A stretch of 64,000 nucleotides of DNA, taken from NCBI GenBank assembly GCA_030725745.1, contig JANRFH010000030.1:116326-180325 (forward strand). The letters run 5' to 3'. A program made the position numbers and the translations under genes. This document shows positions 51,898 to 63,434 of the stretch, in pieces. The notes beneath the pieces are model-generated. The model was given only the letters and a program-made list of their open reading frames with translations, was not told where the DNA came from and did no database searches. Numbering within the stretch: position 1 is the first letter of the stretch; every line of letters starts with the position of its first letter. The DNA is from Akkermansiaceae bacterium. Lineage in GTDB: Bacteria > Verrucomicrobiota > Verrucomicrobiia > Verrucomicrobiales > Akkermansiaceae.

Positions 51898-54507
51898 AGC
51901 TTCTTCTGGGGACTCGCCGCCTGAAGGCAGCGCTCCGTCTGCGGCGCTCTCGGCTTCGCCTTCGGAGTCCTCGCCATCCGGGATGACTAGGGAGATGTCC
52001 TGGAGTTTCTCCTTGGCTTTCAGTGTGAGGAGTTTCACACCCTGGGCATTGCGGCCTGTGGTGCGGACTTCTGCGACGCGGATGCGGATGGACTGGCCAG
52101 TGGAGGTCATGAGCATGAGCTCGTGCTCTTCCTCGACAGCGAGTGCACCAACTAGCGGTCCGGTTTTTTCCGTGACCTTCATGGTAATGATGCCTTTGCC
52201 GCCGCGCGATTGTTTGCGGTATTCGTCGAAGGCAGTTCGCTTGCCGAGGCCGTTTTCGGATGCGACAAGGAGAGTGTGGTTTTCTTCCACGAGTGCGAGA
52301 CCGACAACATAGTCGCCTTCGACCGGGCGGATGCCCATGACTCCTTGCGAGGAGCGGCCAAGCGGACGGGTGTCCTGCTCGGAGAAGCGGAGACTGATGC
52401 CTTCGTGGGTGACGAGGATGACATCGTTATCGCCCGAAGTGAGGGTGCAGCCAATGAGTTCGTTGGCTTCCTCAAGGATGATGGCGATGGTGCCTGCTTT
52501 GCGATAATTGCGGAATTCGTTGAGGGCGGTCTTTTTGACTTTTCCGGTGCGGGTGGCGAAGAAGACGTAGCCAGCATCCTCACGGAAGGTGACGTCGTTT
52601 CCATCTTCATCGACGGTGCGCTCGAGGCGGAGCATGGCGGCGATGCTTTCCTCCGGCTGGAGGTTGAGGACGTTCTTGATGCTGCGCCCGACGGAGGTGC
52701 GGGAGCCTTCCGGGAGTTCATACACACGCTCGACGTAGAGGCGGCCGGTGTTGGTAAAGAAGAGGACGTAGTCGTGGGCTTGGACGGAAAAGAGGTGTTC
52801 CACGAAATCGTTTTCAACGTCTTTGGCTGTGGCCTTCGTTTCCATGCCTTTGAGGCCTTTCCCACCGCGCCCTTGGAGGCGGTATTCGGTGGATGGGGTG
52901 CGCTTGATGTAGCCGCGATGCGAGAGAGTGACGATCATCGCGTCGTTGGCGATGAGGTCTTCCATGGCCACTTCGCCGACTTCCGCGACGATAGGGCATT
53001 TACGAGGAGTGGCGTACTTCGCTTTGATCGCCTGGAGCTCGTCCTTGATGATGTTCAAGACACGCTCTTCGCGGGCGAGAATGTCGAGGTAGTCGGTGAT
53101 TTCAACGAGGATACCGTCGTATTCGCCTTTGACCTTGTCGCGCTCAAGGCCGGTGAGTTGGTAGAGGCGGAGTTCGAGGATCGCGTTGACCTGGCGTTCG
53201 GAGAAAACGTATTTGTCGCCTTGGATGGCCGCTTGTGAGCGTAGCAGGATGCCGAGTCCTTCTGCCGTGGCGGTGGAGAATTCGTAGGCGGCGAGGCGGG
53301 TGCGGGCTTCATCGCGGTTCTTGGAGTCACGGATGATTTTGATGAAATCATCGAGGTGGCCGAGGGCAAGGAGGTAGGCTTCGAGGAGTTCGGCGCGTTC
53401 CTCGGCTTTTCCGAGAAGGTAGCGGGTGCGGCGGATGACGACATCGCGGCGGTGCTCGATGTAGCAGTCGATGGCTTCTTTGAGCGAGAGCTGTTTCGGG
53501 CGTTTCTCGTGAATCGCCAGCATGTTGACGCTGAACGAGGTTTCGAGGGCGGTGAGCTTGAAGAGCTGTGCGACGACGACCTGCGGGCGGGCATCGCGTT
53601 TTAGCTCGATCTCGATGCGGGTTTCCTCGTCGGAGAGGTCGCGCATTCCGGAAATGCCGGTGAGGGTCTTTTCGTTCACCAACTCCGCGATGCGGGTCTG
53701 GAGGGTGGCGCGGTTCACGCCATAGGGAACCTCGCGGATGATGATCATGGATTTGCCATTTTCATTTTCCTCGATCTCGACTTTACCGCGAAGGCGCATG
53801 GAGCCGCGGCCGGTGGCGAAATAATCTTCGATACCACGGATGCCGCGCACCTCGCAGGCGACCGGGAAGTCCGGGCCCTTGATGTGTTCCATCAGGCCGG
53901 GGAGGTCGATGTTCGGGTCGTTGATCATCGCGCAGATGCCGTCGATGACTTCGCCGAGGTTGTGCGGGGCGAGGTTTGTGGCCATGCCGACGGCTATACC
54001 GGTGCCGCCGTTCACGAGGAAGTTCGGGAACGCGGATGGCATGACGGAAGGCTCCTGGAGCGTGCCGTCGTAGTTGGGGACGAAATCGACCGTGTCCTTG
54101 TCGAGGTCGTCCATCATCGCCATGCCAAGCGGATGTAGGCGTGCCTCGGTGTATCGCATGGATGCCGCGGCATCACCTTCTACGGAACCGAAGTTACCCT
54201 GACCATCGACGATGAGTTCGCGCATGGACCATGGCTGACCCATGTTGACGAGGGTCGAGTAGATGGAGGAATCGCCGTGCGGGTGATAGTTACCCATCGT
54301 TTCACCGACGATCTTGGCGCACTTCACGTGGGATTTGGATGGCGTCACGCCGAGCTGGCGCATCGCGTAAAGGACGCGGCGCTGGGAGGGCTTGAGGCCG
54401 TCGCGGACATCCGGAAGCGCCCGGGAAATGATGACGGACATCGAATACTCGAGGAACGACTGGGAAAGTTCGTCGGCGACGTTGATGGGCTTGATGGAAT
54501 CAGACAT
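51889..54507 (-). CDS. gyrA: DNA gyrase subunit A
   Basis: Breakage-reunion subunit that introduces negative supercoils with GyrB. The 872-aa product has the catalytic tyrosine Tyr119 in AASMRYTEARL and the DNA-gate region HPHGDSSIY with the quinolone-site Ser. The C-terminal beta-pinwheel has a GyrA box QGRGGKG near residue 545, where the usual is QRRGGKG. The C-terminal tail is acidic (DGEDSEGEAESAADG) and ends in a REP read in frame (about 855-865, GALPSGGES). Downstream of gyrB (82-bp gap), so the order is gyrB-gyrA. Confidence 0.97.
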   Translation of the reverse strand: MSDSIKPINVADELSQSFLEYSMSVIISRALPDVRDGLKPSQRRVLYAMRQLGVTPSKSHVKCAKIVGETMGNYHPHGDSSIYSTLVNMGQPWSMRELIVDGQGNFGSVEGDAAASMRYTEARLHPLGMAMMDDLDKDTVDFVPNYDGTLQEPSVMPSAFPNFLVNGGTGIAVGMATNLAPHNLGEVIDGICAMINDPNIDLPGLMEHIKGPDFPVACEVRGIRGIEDYFATGRGSMRLRGKVEIEENENGKSMIIIREVPYGVNRATLQTRIAELVNEKTLTGISGMRDLSDEETRIEIELKRDARPQVVVAQLFKLTALETSFSVNMLAIHEKRPKQLSLKEAIDCYIEHRRDVVIRRTRYLLGKAEERAELLEAYLLALGHLDDFIKIIRDSKNRDEARTRLAAYEFSTATAEGLGILLRSQAAIQGDKYVFSERQVNAILELRLYQLTGLERDKVKGEYDGILVEITDYLDILAREERVLNIIKDELQAIKAKYATPRKCPIVAEVGEVAMEDLIANDAMIVTLSHRGYIKRTPSTEYRLQGRGGKGLKGMETKATAKDVENDFVEHLFSVQAHDYVLFFTNTGRLYVERVYELPEGSRTSVGRSIKNVLNLQPEESIAAMLRLERTVDEDGNDVTFREDAGYVFFATRTGKVKKTALNEFRNYRKAGTIAIILEEANELIGCTLTSGDNDVILVTHEGISLRFSEQDTRPLGRSSQGVMGIRPVEGDYVVGLALVEENHTLLVASENGLGKRTAFDEYRKQSRGGKGIITMKVTEKTGPLVGALAVEEEHELMLMTSTGQSIRIRVAEVRTTGRNAQGVKLLTLKAKEKLQDISLVIPDGEDSEGEAESAADGALPSGGESPEEAQE
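51915..51936 (-). repeat. REP (GGAG family) inside the gyrA coding region
   Basis: GGAG foot, arms CGCTGCC / GGCGGCG, loop TTCA on the minus strand. It is read as codons for GALPSGGE near the GyrA C-terminus, nine codons before the stop. Its insertion extends, rather than breaks, the gene. Confidence 0.9.
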
Positions 54508-54566
54508 GGGGAAAAATTATTGGGAAGTGGTCGGCTTCAGCTTGGACTAAAATGGGGATAGTTACA

Positions 54567-54588
54567 CGCCGCCTAAAGGCAGCGCTCC
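54567..54588 (-). repeat. REP (GGAG family) after gyrB
   Basis: GGAG foot, arms CGCTGCC / GGCGGCG, loop TTTA, minus strand. It begins one base after the gyrB TAA, in the 82-bp gap before gyrA. Confidence 0.92.
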
Positions 54589-54589
54589 A

Positions 54590-57211
<2,622 letters not shown>

Positions 57212-57248
57212 TCACAACACCCTTGTAATCAGCTCTTTACGCTAATTT

Positions 57249-57566
57249 TCAGTAAGTCATCCACTGTTTTAGATAGAGAGTCACGAAGAGGATAGCCGCC
57301 AGAACCGCTAGGGAAACCGCTAGAACCTTAATCGTTCCATAGAGTTCCTTGCGTTCTCCATAGTCCTGGTCGAGATAACCATCCGCCCTGATGCTTCCTT
57401 TGCCGCCCACGATGCTCTTGGAGCGCTTATGCTCCGAAGTGGTTTTCGAAGGTAGCCTTGCAGAAAGCCCCTTGAGCATCTCTTTCTCTAGACTGAACTG
57501 TGACGCATCGATCCATGCGCCACATTTTGGGCATGGCCCGCTGACCGCATGGGTGGTGTCCTGCAA
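57249..57566 (-). CDS. Small zinc-ribbon membrane protein, start unclear
   Basis: At least 105 residues: CPKCGAWID near the N-terminus, a polar middle part and a C-terminal membrane helix (TIKVLAVSLAVLAAILFVTLYL, last 30 residues). Reading upstream in the same frame gives a second Cys pair (FVCSVC) that would complete a zinc ribbon, but no ATG, GTG or TTG precedes it before a stop. A run of nine G lies at 57630-57638. Either translation starts at the TTG at 57566, or the gene is shifted in the homopolymer. Function unknown. Confidence 0.5.
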   Translation of the reverse strand: MQDTTHAVSGPCPKCGAWIDASQFSLEKEMLKGLSARLPSKTTSEHKRSKSIVGGKGSIRADGYLDQDYGERKELYGTIKVLAVSLAVLAAILFVTLYLKQWMTY

Positions 57567-57844
57567 GACTAATGCCGTCCTGCATACAGAGCAGACGAAA
57601 CGCAGTTGCGCTCCAGATTGGGGAGTGACGGGGGGGGGAATCCACTTAGCGAAGTTATCTCAGTTTCAAGCAGGCGACAAGGTCAAACATCCGCGCGGAT
57701 ATAGCCACACCGCCTTAATCTAAGAGGATATTTCTCCCAGCTACTAAGCAGAAATGTCCTTTTTCAAATTCAGTAAAAAAGCCACAAAGCTGAATAATGA
57801 CTTGCAAGTCACGGCTCGTGACTGGAAACCTTCTTCACCGCAAT

Positions 57845-57919
57845 GCACGAGTAGCTCAGCGGTAGAGCAACCCGTTTACACCGGGTCGGTCGGCGGTTCG
57901 ATCCCGTCCTCGTGTACCA
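57845..57919 (+). tRNA. tRNA-Val (TAC)
   Basis: A 75-nt cloverleaf with encoded CCA: acceptor GCACGAG / CTCGTGT, discriminator A, D arm GCTCAGCGGTAGAGC, anticodon stem ACCCG / CGGGT closing TTTACAC (anticodon TAC), T arm GGTTCGATCCC. Confidence 0.95.
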
Positions 57920-57934
57920 TTCGCTTCCTGCGCG

Positions 57935-60094
57935 TTATTTAAATTCGTTGCGCAGCTCCTCGATGACCATGAGCCAGTTCATCATCGTGATCGGAGGGAG
58001 TTCCGCCGGATGATTGATCGCCGAGAGATTAACTTTCATCTTGGTGGTATCCATCGATCCACCTGAAACCATCATCGCATCGAGCGGGCGCACCGGGTTG
58101 GCAGCATCTTCTGCAGCGACGGAACCCAGTTGGCCGGAGACCTCTACGGAATATGGATCGTAGTCCACCCCGTAGCGTTTCTCAGGGGCGAACAATGAGC
58201 ATGGCGGGTAATACTTGCCACTGGCAGGAGTGTATCCGGCGGGTGGCGTTGTCTCGACGATATTGAAATCATCTCCGATGTAGAGGCGCAGGTTGGTAAC
58301 GAGGGAGAAACCTTTGGTGAAGCCGGTCATATTCCCGCACTCTCCGAGTATGACTCCCCAGTCAGTTTCCGTGCAGGGGATGAGGGGCTTGGTGAGCGAT
58401 GTATTAGTGATGTAATCCACATTGACCACGAGCGAGTGGTTGATGCTGGTTCCACTACCTGCTAGTTCCACGAGGAAATTAGGAATGCGCTCCGGCAACA
58501 CAGTGATGCATTTTTTTCCAGAGGGCAGATCCTTGAAGTCGAACGGGCTTGTATTTGATTCATCATAATTTACAGGGCGGGCAAAGCCCCGCTTACGAGT
58601 CCCCACCCTGGGGTCTCCAAAGGTCGCGTTGTCAAACCTGATTGTTCCCGTGAAATTATCGATATATGCAAAGTCCCCAATCTTGCCGTAGGCGAGGTCA
58701 TGGGGGGTGGTGAAGGTCACTGTGTCATTCTCATCTCCGACATCCATGTAGCCGAGGGGCGGCATGTTTGGCAGCGTCCATTCCCCGCCCCAGTCCTTCA
58801 CGACCTCTTGGCGGACTCCAGCGCTGTAGTAACGGAAGCGGAGTCGCGTAGGACTCCCGTAAGGGTCTGCAGCAGTGACATCGAGCTGCATGGCGCATTG
58901 CATGGCACCGACGGAATAATTGTTCCATGTCGTCGGTGAAAGTGTGGTGCTTTCGTTGAGGTTATGGCTAAAGCGATCAAAGTAGTCCGCACCGCGGTTG
59001 ATAGGAACAAAAGCCGCCTTTCCGCTTTCTGAGGCCATAGAGACCGGGAAAAAATCACCTTCGGTAAGGCGGAAGGTTTCACGCACTCCGGGAGCGAATG
59101 GATTCCCACTGAAGCTTTTCCCCCCGACGGTGGCGTCTTCTGAAAGCTCAAAGCCCCTGCGGCTGGCTAGCCCAGAAAGCTCGGTATTGCCCTCCACAAT
59201 TGCTTTGCCAGCAAAGACGTTTCCTGTGATCTCGACATCAGTCCATGCAGATCCATCAGCATGCTCCCCGAGTGCCATGAAGGAGCTTGCGGAAATCGGA
59301 AGCTGTGAGGGAATTTCATAGAGAGAAAGAACATACGTGCGCCTTGTATCCGCCACTTTGGTGACCGCGATGTCCTGCCCAGCCAGATCCATGGTGAATG
59401 CCCACCAATTCCGCTTCGCCACAAACGGCTGCCCCGGCGTGGAGTATCCGAAGTTGATATTTGGGTATGGGATGAGGTTAAAATTCGGGTAGCTTGAGGT
59501 GGCTAGCCCGACCTTGCCAGATGCTTGCGTGCCGTAGATTTTCTGCGATGTAATCAGGGGATAAGTTGGGTCGCTGGCAAGCGCCCCATTCGTGTAGTCA
59601 AGGGCGGGCGGGTAGCCCACTCCGAGATCCACACCAACGCCTGGCGTCACGTTTCCAGTGCTTCCACTGATCCTCCTGAACACCCGACCGATATTCGCGA
59701 ATGTGGTGTCACCACTGTTCCCGGAATAAGTCGTGCCTAGATTCATTGCTGCTAAAAGCTCTGGGGATATCGATTGTGCGGCATTCGCCTCGGTGAGCGC
59801 TTCTGAGAAAATATTCACAAATCTCAGAGGATTCCTCACTGCATTTGATGCGTTGGAACCATGCTGCATCGCACGGATTGCACGGTTTGGGACGATGGCC
59901 ACGATGGCACGCAGCGTGGCTTCTTCCTTCTCTTGGTAGTCCGTCGACGCCTGAATATCCGCATTAATGGCATGAGCATTAATCGCCCTATCGTAGGCGA
60001 ACACCATCAGCATCAGCATGAAAACGGAAATGGTGAAGACGGCGACGAAAGAAATGTAACCGCCGGGATATCTATTTGGTCGTGATTGCCTCAT
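57935..60094 (-). CDS. Verru_Chthon cassette protein A-like (large pilin-system protein)
   Basis: The 719-aa protein has an N-terminal membrane segment (FVAVFTISVFMLMLMVFAY, about 16-34) following a short basic stretch, as in the Verru_Chthon cassette protein A family. Members are large, exported and associated with type II secretion/pilin-like proteins in Verrucomicrobia and Planctomycetes. The rest is a large extracellular part, beta-rich, with repeated Tyr- and Asn-rich regions (e.g. GVGYPPALDYTNG). The ATG overlaps the pilin stop (ATGA). Role unknown; assignment by context and shape. Confidence 0.7.
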   Translation of the reverse strand: MRQSRPNRYPGGYISFVAVFTISVFMLMLMVFAYDRAINAHAINADIQASTDYQEKEEATLRAIVAIVPNRAIRAMQHGSNASNAVRNPLRFVNIFSEALTEANAAQSISPELLAAMNLGTTYSGNSGDTTFANIGRVFRRISGSTGNVTPGVGVDLGVGYPPALDYTNGALASDPTYPLITSQKIYGTQASGKVGLATSSYPNFNLIPYPNINFGYSTPGQPFVAKRNWWAFTMDLAGQDIAVTKVADTRRTYVLSLYEIPSQLPISASSFMALGEHADGSAWTDVEITGNVFAGKAIVEGNTELSGLASRRGFELSEDATVGGKSFSGNPFAPGVRETFRLTEGDFFPVSMASESGKAAFVPINRGADYFDRFSHNLNESTTLSPTTWNNYSVGAMQCAMQLDVTAADPYGSPTRLRFRYYSAGVRQEVVKDWGGEWTLPNMPPLGYMDVGDENDTVTFTTPHDLAYGKIGDFAYIDNFTGTIRFDNATFGDPRVGTRKRGFARPVNYDESNTSPFDFKDLPSGKKCITVLPERIPNFLVELAGSGTSINHSLVVNVDYITNTSLTKPLIPCTETDWGVILGECGNMTGFTKGFSLVTNLRLYIGDDFNIVETTPPAGYTPASGKYYPPCSLFAPEKRYGVDYDPYSVEVSGQLGSVAAEDAANPVRPLDAMMVSGGSMDTTKMKVNLSAINHPAELPPITMMNWLMVIEELRNEFK

Positions 60095-60618
60095 TCCATT
60101 GCTCCTGTGAAAGACACCTCTTCGCCTGCTGGCCCAGTCAGCTTTGTGACGACAATGCCTGATAACATGTAAAACTCCACATTCGCCGCTTTGCTAGTCA
60201 CCACCCATTCAGGCTCGGTAAGCACCCCCGAAGTCGGCACGACGTAGTAATAGAGCGAGTCCCCTTGCCCTCGATCCTCGAATGATAGGATGCCCGCCCG
60301 CACCGTGCCATCGGGTTGGCGGAAATTCAGCACCAAAACGGGAGAGGTAGTCAGCCTAGGGTTCGTTCCCGCCAAGGCGTCATCAAGGTTCTCGTGCATG
60401 CGGAATCTCTCCGCACTCGATAGCAGCTTGGTGACATGGTTGCTGATGATTGGCACCTCCTCGTTGAGGAAACTCTGTGCACGGAAAATATTCAGGAAAG
60501 CGATCTGCTGGTTGAGCATCGCCATGATGATCGAGGCGATGACCATACCGACGAGCATCACCACGGTCATTTCCAGAAGGGTAAATCCCCTGCGCAATGC
60601 TTTGAGGGAATTCTTCAT
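60091..60618 (-). CDS. Type IV pilin-like (pseudopilin) cassette protein
   Basis: The 175-aa protein has the prepilin methylation motif RRGFTLLEM, with peptidase cleavage after Gly, followed by the hydrophobic helix TVVMLVGMVIASIIMAML. This is a secretion-system or pilin-like protein of the Verru_Chthon cassette; the remaining part is a globular domain with a beta-rich end (KAANVEFYMLSGIVV). It overlaps the large cassette protein by ATGA and, upstream, the truncated gene by ATGA, so the three were coupled. The needed prepilin peptidase is not in the window. Confidence 0.85.
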   Translation of the reverse strand: MKNSLKALRRGFTLLEMTVVMLVGMVIASIIMAMLNQQIAFLNIFRAQSFLNEEVPIISNHVTKLLSSAERFRMHENLDDALAGTNPRLTTSPVLVLNFRQPDGTVRAGILSFEDRGQGDSLYYYVVPTSGVLTEPEWVVTSKAANVEFYMLSGIVVTKLTGPAGEEVSFTGAME

Positions 60619-60772
60619 TGGGCTCGGACGACGGTTCTGGATTTCACATAGGTGCGATTGGCAACTTTGTAACGAAGGATACTCTGGACTCGCCAAATCT
60701 TCATCGCCGCCGGATTGGTAGCTAAGGTGCCAGTCCCCCCATCGATCGGGTAATTGTCCCCATCCGGCAAGT
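60615..60772 (-). pseudogene. 3' remnant of an upstream cassette gene
   Basis: An open frame running into the pilin start by ATGA encodes a C-terminal piece: LPDGDNYPIDGG, TGTLATNPAAMKIWRVQSIL, RYKVANRTYVKSRTVVRAQ, then TGA. This is clearly the end of another cassette (pilin-like) protein. The frame has no start codon or leader and stops abruptly at the mutL 3' end. mutL itself looks intact, so a deletion or rearrangement joined the two. Confidence 0.8.
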
Positions 60773-62464
60773 TTACCCCCTGCCGACTCCGAACCTTCTA
60801 TCGATGTCCTTGCGGTTGTATTCCGTGAGAGTCGGCCTGCCATCCGCCGCGCAATACGGCAGATCGCAGGCAAAAAGCTCTTCCAGCAAAGCCAGAGCTT
60901 CATTCGCGCGTGGAACCGCCCGCCGAGTTGCTTTGTTCGCCATGATGCGCGCCAGCCGTGTGAACGCGAATTTCCCGCCAGAGACCGTCCCATGGAGCAT
61001 TTCCTCGATCATTTCCCCAAGGAAGCTCTCCGGATCTTCCATGGCAATACACGCCGGAAGACTCCGAACCTGAAGGGTATTTCCCCCGAAGGCCTCAACC
61101 TCAAGCCCAGCATCCAGAAGCGCCATGCGCTCGCGTAACAGCACATCCAGATCCCGTGGATCGAGTTCGATCAACAGCGGAACCAGCAAACCCTGCGTTT
61201 CCAGACCTGCTTCTTTTCCTTTCGACAACTTCTCAAAAACGATGCGCTCATGCGCCGCCTTCGGATCGAACAGCACCAAACCGTCCGCGCTCTCGAAAAT
61301 CACATACCGCTCCTGAAGCATGCCGATCAGGCGAAAATCTGGAGCCAAACGCTTCGGAGCATCCCCCGGCGTCTCGACCGCGACCAGCTCCGACTGCACC
61401 TGGTGAAACACCGGGCGCTGCATGACAGGCTCTGCCGTCACTTCACGCGGAGCAGCCTTCACCACCTCGGGAGCTGGCGGTTTTAAGGCTTCAGTCACCG
61501 TCGCAGAAATCAGATCCCGCACCTCATGCGGTCTGTGGAACCTCACCTCGCGCTTGGCCGGGTGCACGTTCACATCGACCAAATGCGGCTCCACCTCCAG
61601 CCACAACCACGCCGCCGGATGCAGCCCGTCCTGAAGATTTCCACGGAAACCCTCGGCCAGCCCCTTGCTCACCGCCGCATCCTCGATAGGGCGTCCATTC
61701 AGGAAAACAAACTGATGCCGCCTACCCTTGCGTGCATGACGCACCGGCAGGACAAATCCACTCACCACCATCCCCGCACCCAGCCTTTCCGGCACCTCCA
61801 CCAACTCACCGCCCAGATCATTTCCCACCAACTGCCGCACACGATCCACCGTCCTCGCCACCGCTGGCAGATCAAAGACCACCTTGTCATCCTTGCGGAA
61901 ACGGAACCTCACCCCCGGCGCCGCCAGCGCGTGCAACCGCAGTTGTTGCTCCACATGTGCCGCCTCCGTCGTCTCCGCCCGCATGAACTTCCGCCGCGCT
62001 GGCATATTGAAAAACAAACTCCGCGCCTCGATCACCGTGCCCGGCGCACCACCCGCGTCCCGCACATCCCGCACCTTTCCACCATCCACCACGATCTCCG
62101 TCCCGGAAAGATCCTCCGCCCTACGCGTCACCATCCGGAATTTCGCCACACTCGCAATGCTCGGCACCGCCTCCCCTCGAAAGCCCAAGGTCATAATTTC
62201 CGCCAGCCCCTCCGCCGTCCGCAATTTACTTGTCGCATGCCTCTCTAGGGAAAGCAGCGCATCCTCCCGCGCCATCCCACAACCATCGTCGGAAACACGT
62301 ATCAAGCGCTGCCCGCCTTTCTCTATATCCACCATCACCTCCCGCGCCCCCGCATCCAGACTGTTTTCCACAAGCTCCTTCACCACACTCGCCGGGCGTT
62401 CCACTACCTCCCCCGCCGCCACCTGGCTGGCGAGGATATCAGGCAGAACTTTTACCAACGGCAT
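60773..62464 (-). CDS. mutL: DNA mismatch repair protein MutL
   Basis: Matchmaker of mismatch repair. N-terminal GHKL ATPase: VKELVENSLDAGA, RVSDDGCGM, LRHATSKL-like ERHATSKL and TLGFRGEAVPSI. The linker is Pro- and Lys-rich (about 320-380), followed by the C-terminal dimerisation domain. The 563-aa length is on the short side. The C-terminus CAADGRPTLTEYNRKDIDRRFG is typical; the endonuclease motif DQHAxxER is replaced by DPKAAHER, so nuclease activity is uncertain. Intact at the border with the truncated cassette gene. Confidence 0.95.
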   Translation of the reverse strand: MPLVKVLPDILASQVAAGEVVERPASVVKELVENSLDAGAREVMVDIEKGGQRLIRVSDDGCGMAREDALLSLERHATSKLRTAEGLAEIMTLGFRGEAVPSIASVAKFRMVTRRAEDLSGTEIVVDGGKVRDVRDAGGAPGTVIEARSLFFNMPARRKFMRAETTEAAHVEQQLRLHALAAPGVRFRFRKDDKVVFDLPAVARTVDRVRQLVGNDLGGELVEVPERLGAGMVVSGFVLPVRHARKGRRHQFVFLNGRPIEDAAVSKGLAEGFRGNLQDGLHPAAWLWLEVEPHLVDVNVHPAKREVRFHRPHEVRDLISATVTEALKPPAPEVVKAAPREVTAEPVMQRPVFHQVQSELVAVETPGDAPKRLAPDFRLIGMLQERYVIFESADGLVLFDPKAAHERIVFEKLSKGKEAGLETQGLLVPLLIELDPRDLDVLLRERMALLDAGLEVEAFGGNTLQVRSLPACIAMEDPESFLGEMIEEMLHGTVSGGKFAFTRLARIMANKATRRAVPRANEALALLEELFACDLPYCAADGRPTLTEYNRKDIDRRFGVGRG

Positions 62465-62509
62465 GGCGAGTATTTTGCGAGGCTTCCGCTAAATCAGCAA
62501 CCCCCAAGC

Positions 62510-62547
62510 ATCTTCCTTCGAGTTTAAAATTTAGAGTTTAAAGTTTC
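62510..62547. repeat. AT-rich TTTAAA-family repeat upstream of ftsY
   Basis: TCTTCCTTCG, then AGTTTAAAATTTAGAGTTTAAAGTTTCC, the inverted orientation of the 1936 copy including the CTTCC/GGAAG tail. Lies 26 bases before the ftsY ATG. Confidence 0.75.
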
Positions 62548-62573
62548 CCCGCCCGCACTAGCCTCCCGCCCAC

Positions 62574-63425
62574 ATGGCAGGCTTCTTCAAAAAGATCTTC
62601 GACCGCATCACCAACCAGGCAGAGGTCGATTGGGATGAACTCGAGGCGAATCTCATCGCCGCCGATCTCGGCGCGAAACTCTCCACCGGCATCGTCGACG
62701 AACTCTACGACCTTGGTCGGGAAATTTCCGCCAACGACGTCATCGAAGTCACCCACAAGCGTCTTTCAAAAATCCTGCCGGAAGACATCGCCCCACCCGC
62801 CCCGCAGGCCGAAGGCAAGCCCACCGTGATCCTCATCGTCGGCGTCAACGGAACCGGCAAAACCACTTCCTCCGCCAAACTCGGCATGTGGCTGAAAAAC
62901 CGCGGTCACTCCGTCCTCCTCGCCGCCGCAGACACCTTCCGCGCCGCCGCCGTCGAGCAACTCCAGCGCTGGGGCGACCGTCTCGACATCCCCGTCGTCA
63001 CCGGAAAGCCCGAGTCCGACCCCTCCTCCGTCTGCTTCAACGCCCACAAACGTGCCATTGAAGAAAACGCCGATTTCCTCATCTGCGACACCGCAGGCCG
63101 CATCCACACCCGCCATAATCTCATGGAGGAACTGGGAAAAATCCGCCGCACCATCGCCAAGCAGGATCCCGGCGCACCCCACCTCACCCTCCTCGTCGTC
63201 GATGCCTCCACCGGCACAAACGCCCTCAACCAAGCCAAGGAATTTCACAAAGCCTCCCCGCTCGACGGCCTCATCCTCACCAAACTCGATGGCTCCGGCA
63301 AAGGCGGCATCGCCTTCAACATCTACGAGCAACTCGGAATCGTCCCGCGCTTCATCGGCACAGGGGAGGAACCGGAGGAATTCTCCGTCTTCGAGAAAGA
63401 CCGCTTCATCTCAGAAGTGCTCTAG
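62574..63425 (+). CDS. ftsY: SRP receptor FtsY
   Basis: Membrane-associated GTPase that receives ribosome-SRP-nascent chain complexes. The 283-aa protein has a short N-terminal basic part (FFKKIFDRITNQ) instead of the long acidic A domain of other FtsY, then the NG domain. P-loop is GVNGTGKTTSSAK (about 89-101); DTFRAAAVEQL, DTAGR and TKLDGSGKGG are conserved. The end GTGEEPEEFSVFEKDRF is the family C-terminus and is duplicated downstream (63929). Works with Ffh (6523). Confidence 0.97.
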   Translation: MAGFFKKIFDRITNQAEVDWDELEANLIAADLGAKLSTGIVDELYDLGREISANDVIEVTHKRLSKILPEDIAPPAPQAEGKPTVILIVGVNGTGKTTSSAKLGMWLKNRGHSVLLAAADTFRAAAVEQLQRWGDRLDIPVVTGKPESDPSSVCFNAHKRAIEENADFLICDTAGRIHTRHNLMEELGKIRRTIAKQDPGAPHLTLLVVDASTGTNALNQAKEFHKASPLDGLILTKLDGSGKGGIAFNIYEQLGIVPRFIGTGEEPEEFSVFEKDRFISEVL

Positions 63426-63428
63426 CGC
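63367..63428. repeat. 62-bp direct repeat, left copy in ftsY 3' end
   Basis: AGGAACCGGA...AGAAGTGCTCTAGCGC: the last 18-19 codons and stop of ftsY plus three bases. Matches 63929-63990 at 60 of 62 positions; the two differences change GG to AA (Glu to Lys). Together they bracket a 500-bp hicAB segment. Confidence 0.95.
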
Positions 63429-63434
63429 CCGCCG

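Noticed and set aside
48032..54588. The 48-55 kb repeat-rich region as a prophage or integrative element
   Set aside because: No integrase, structural or conjugation genes; gyrB-gyrA and rtcB are ordinary chromosomal genes and only the RAYT/REP elements are mobile.
57754..57942. 62-codon frame over the tRNA-Val gene
   Set aside because: It includes the entire tRNA, which is well supported, and has no protein-like pattern.
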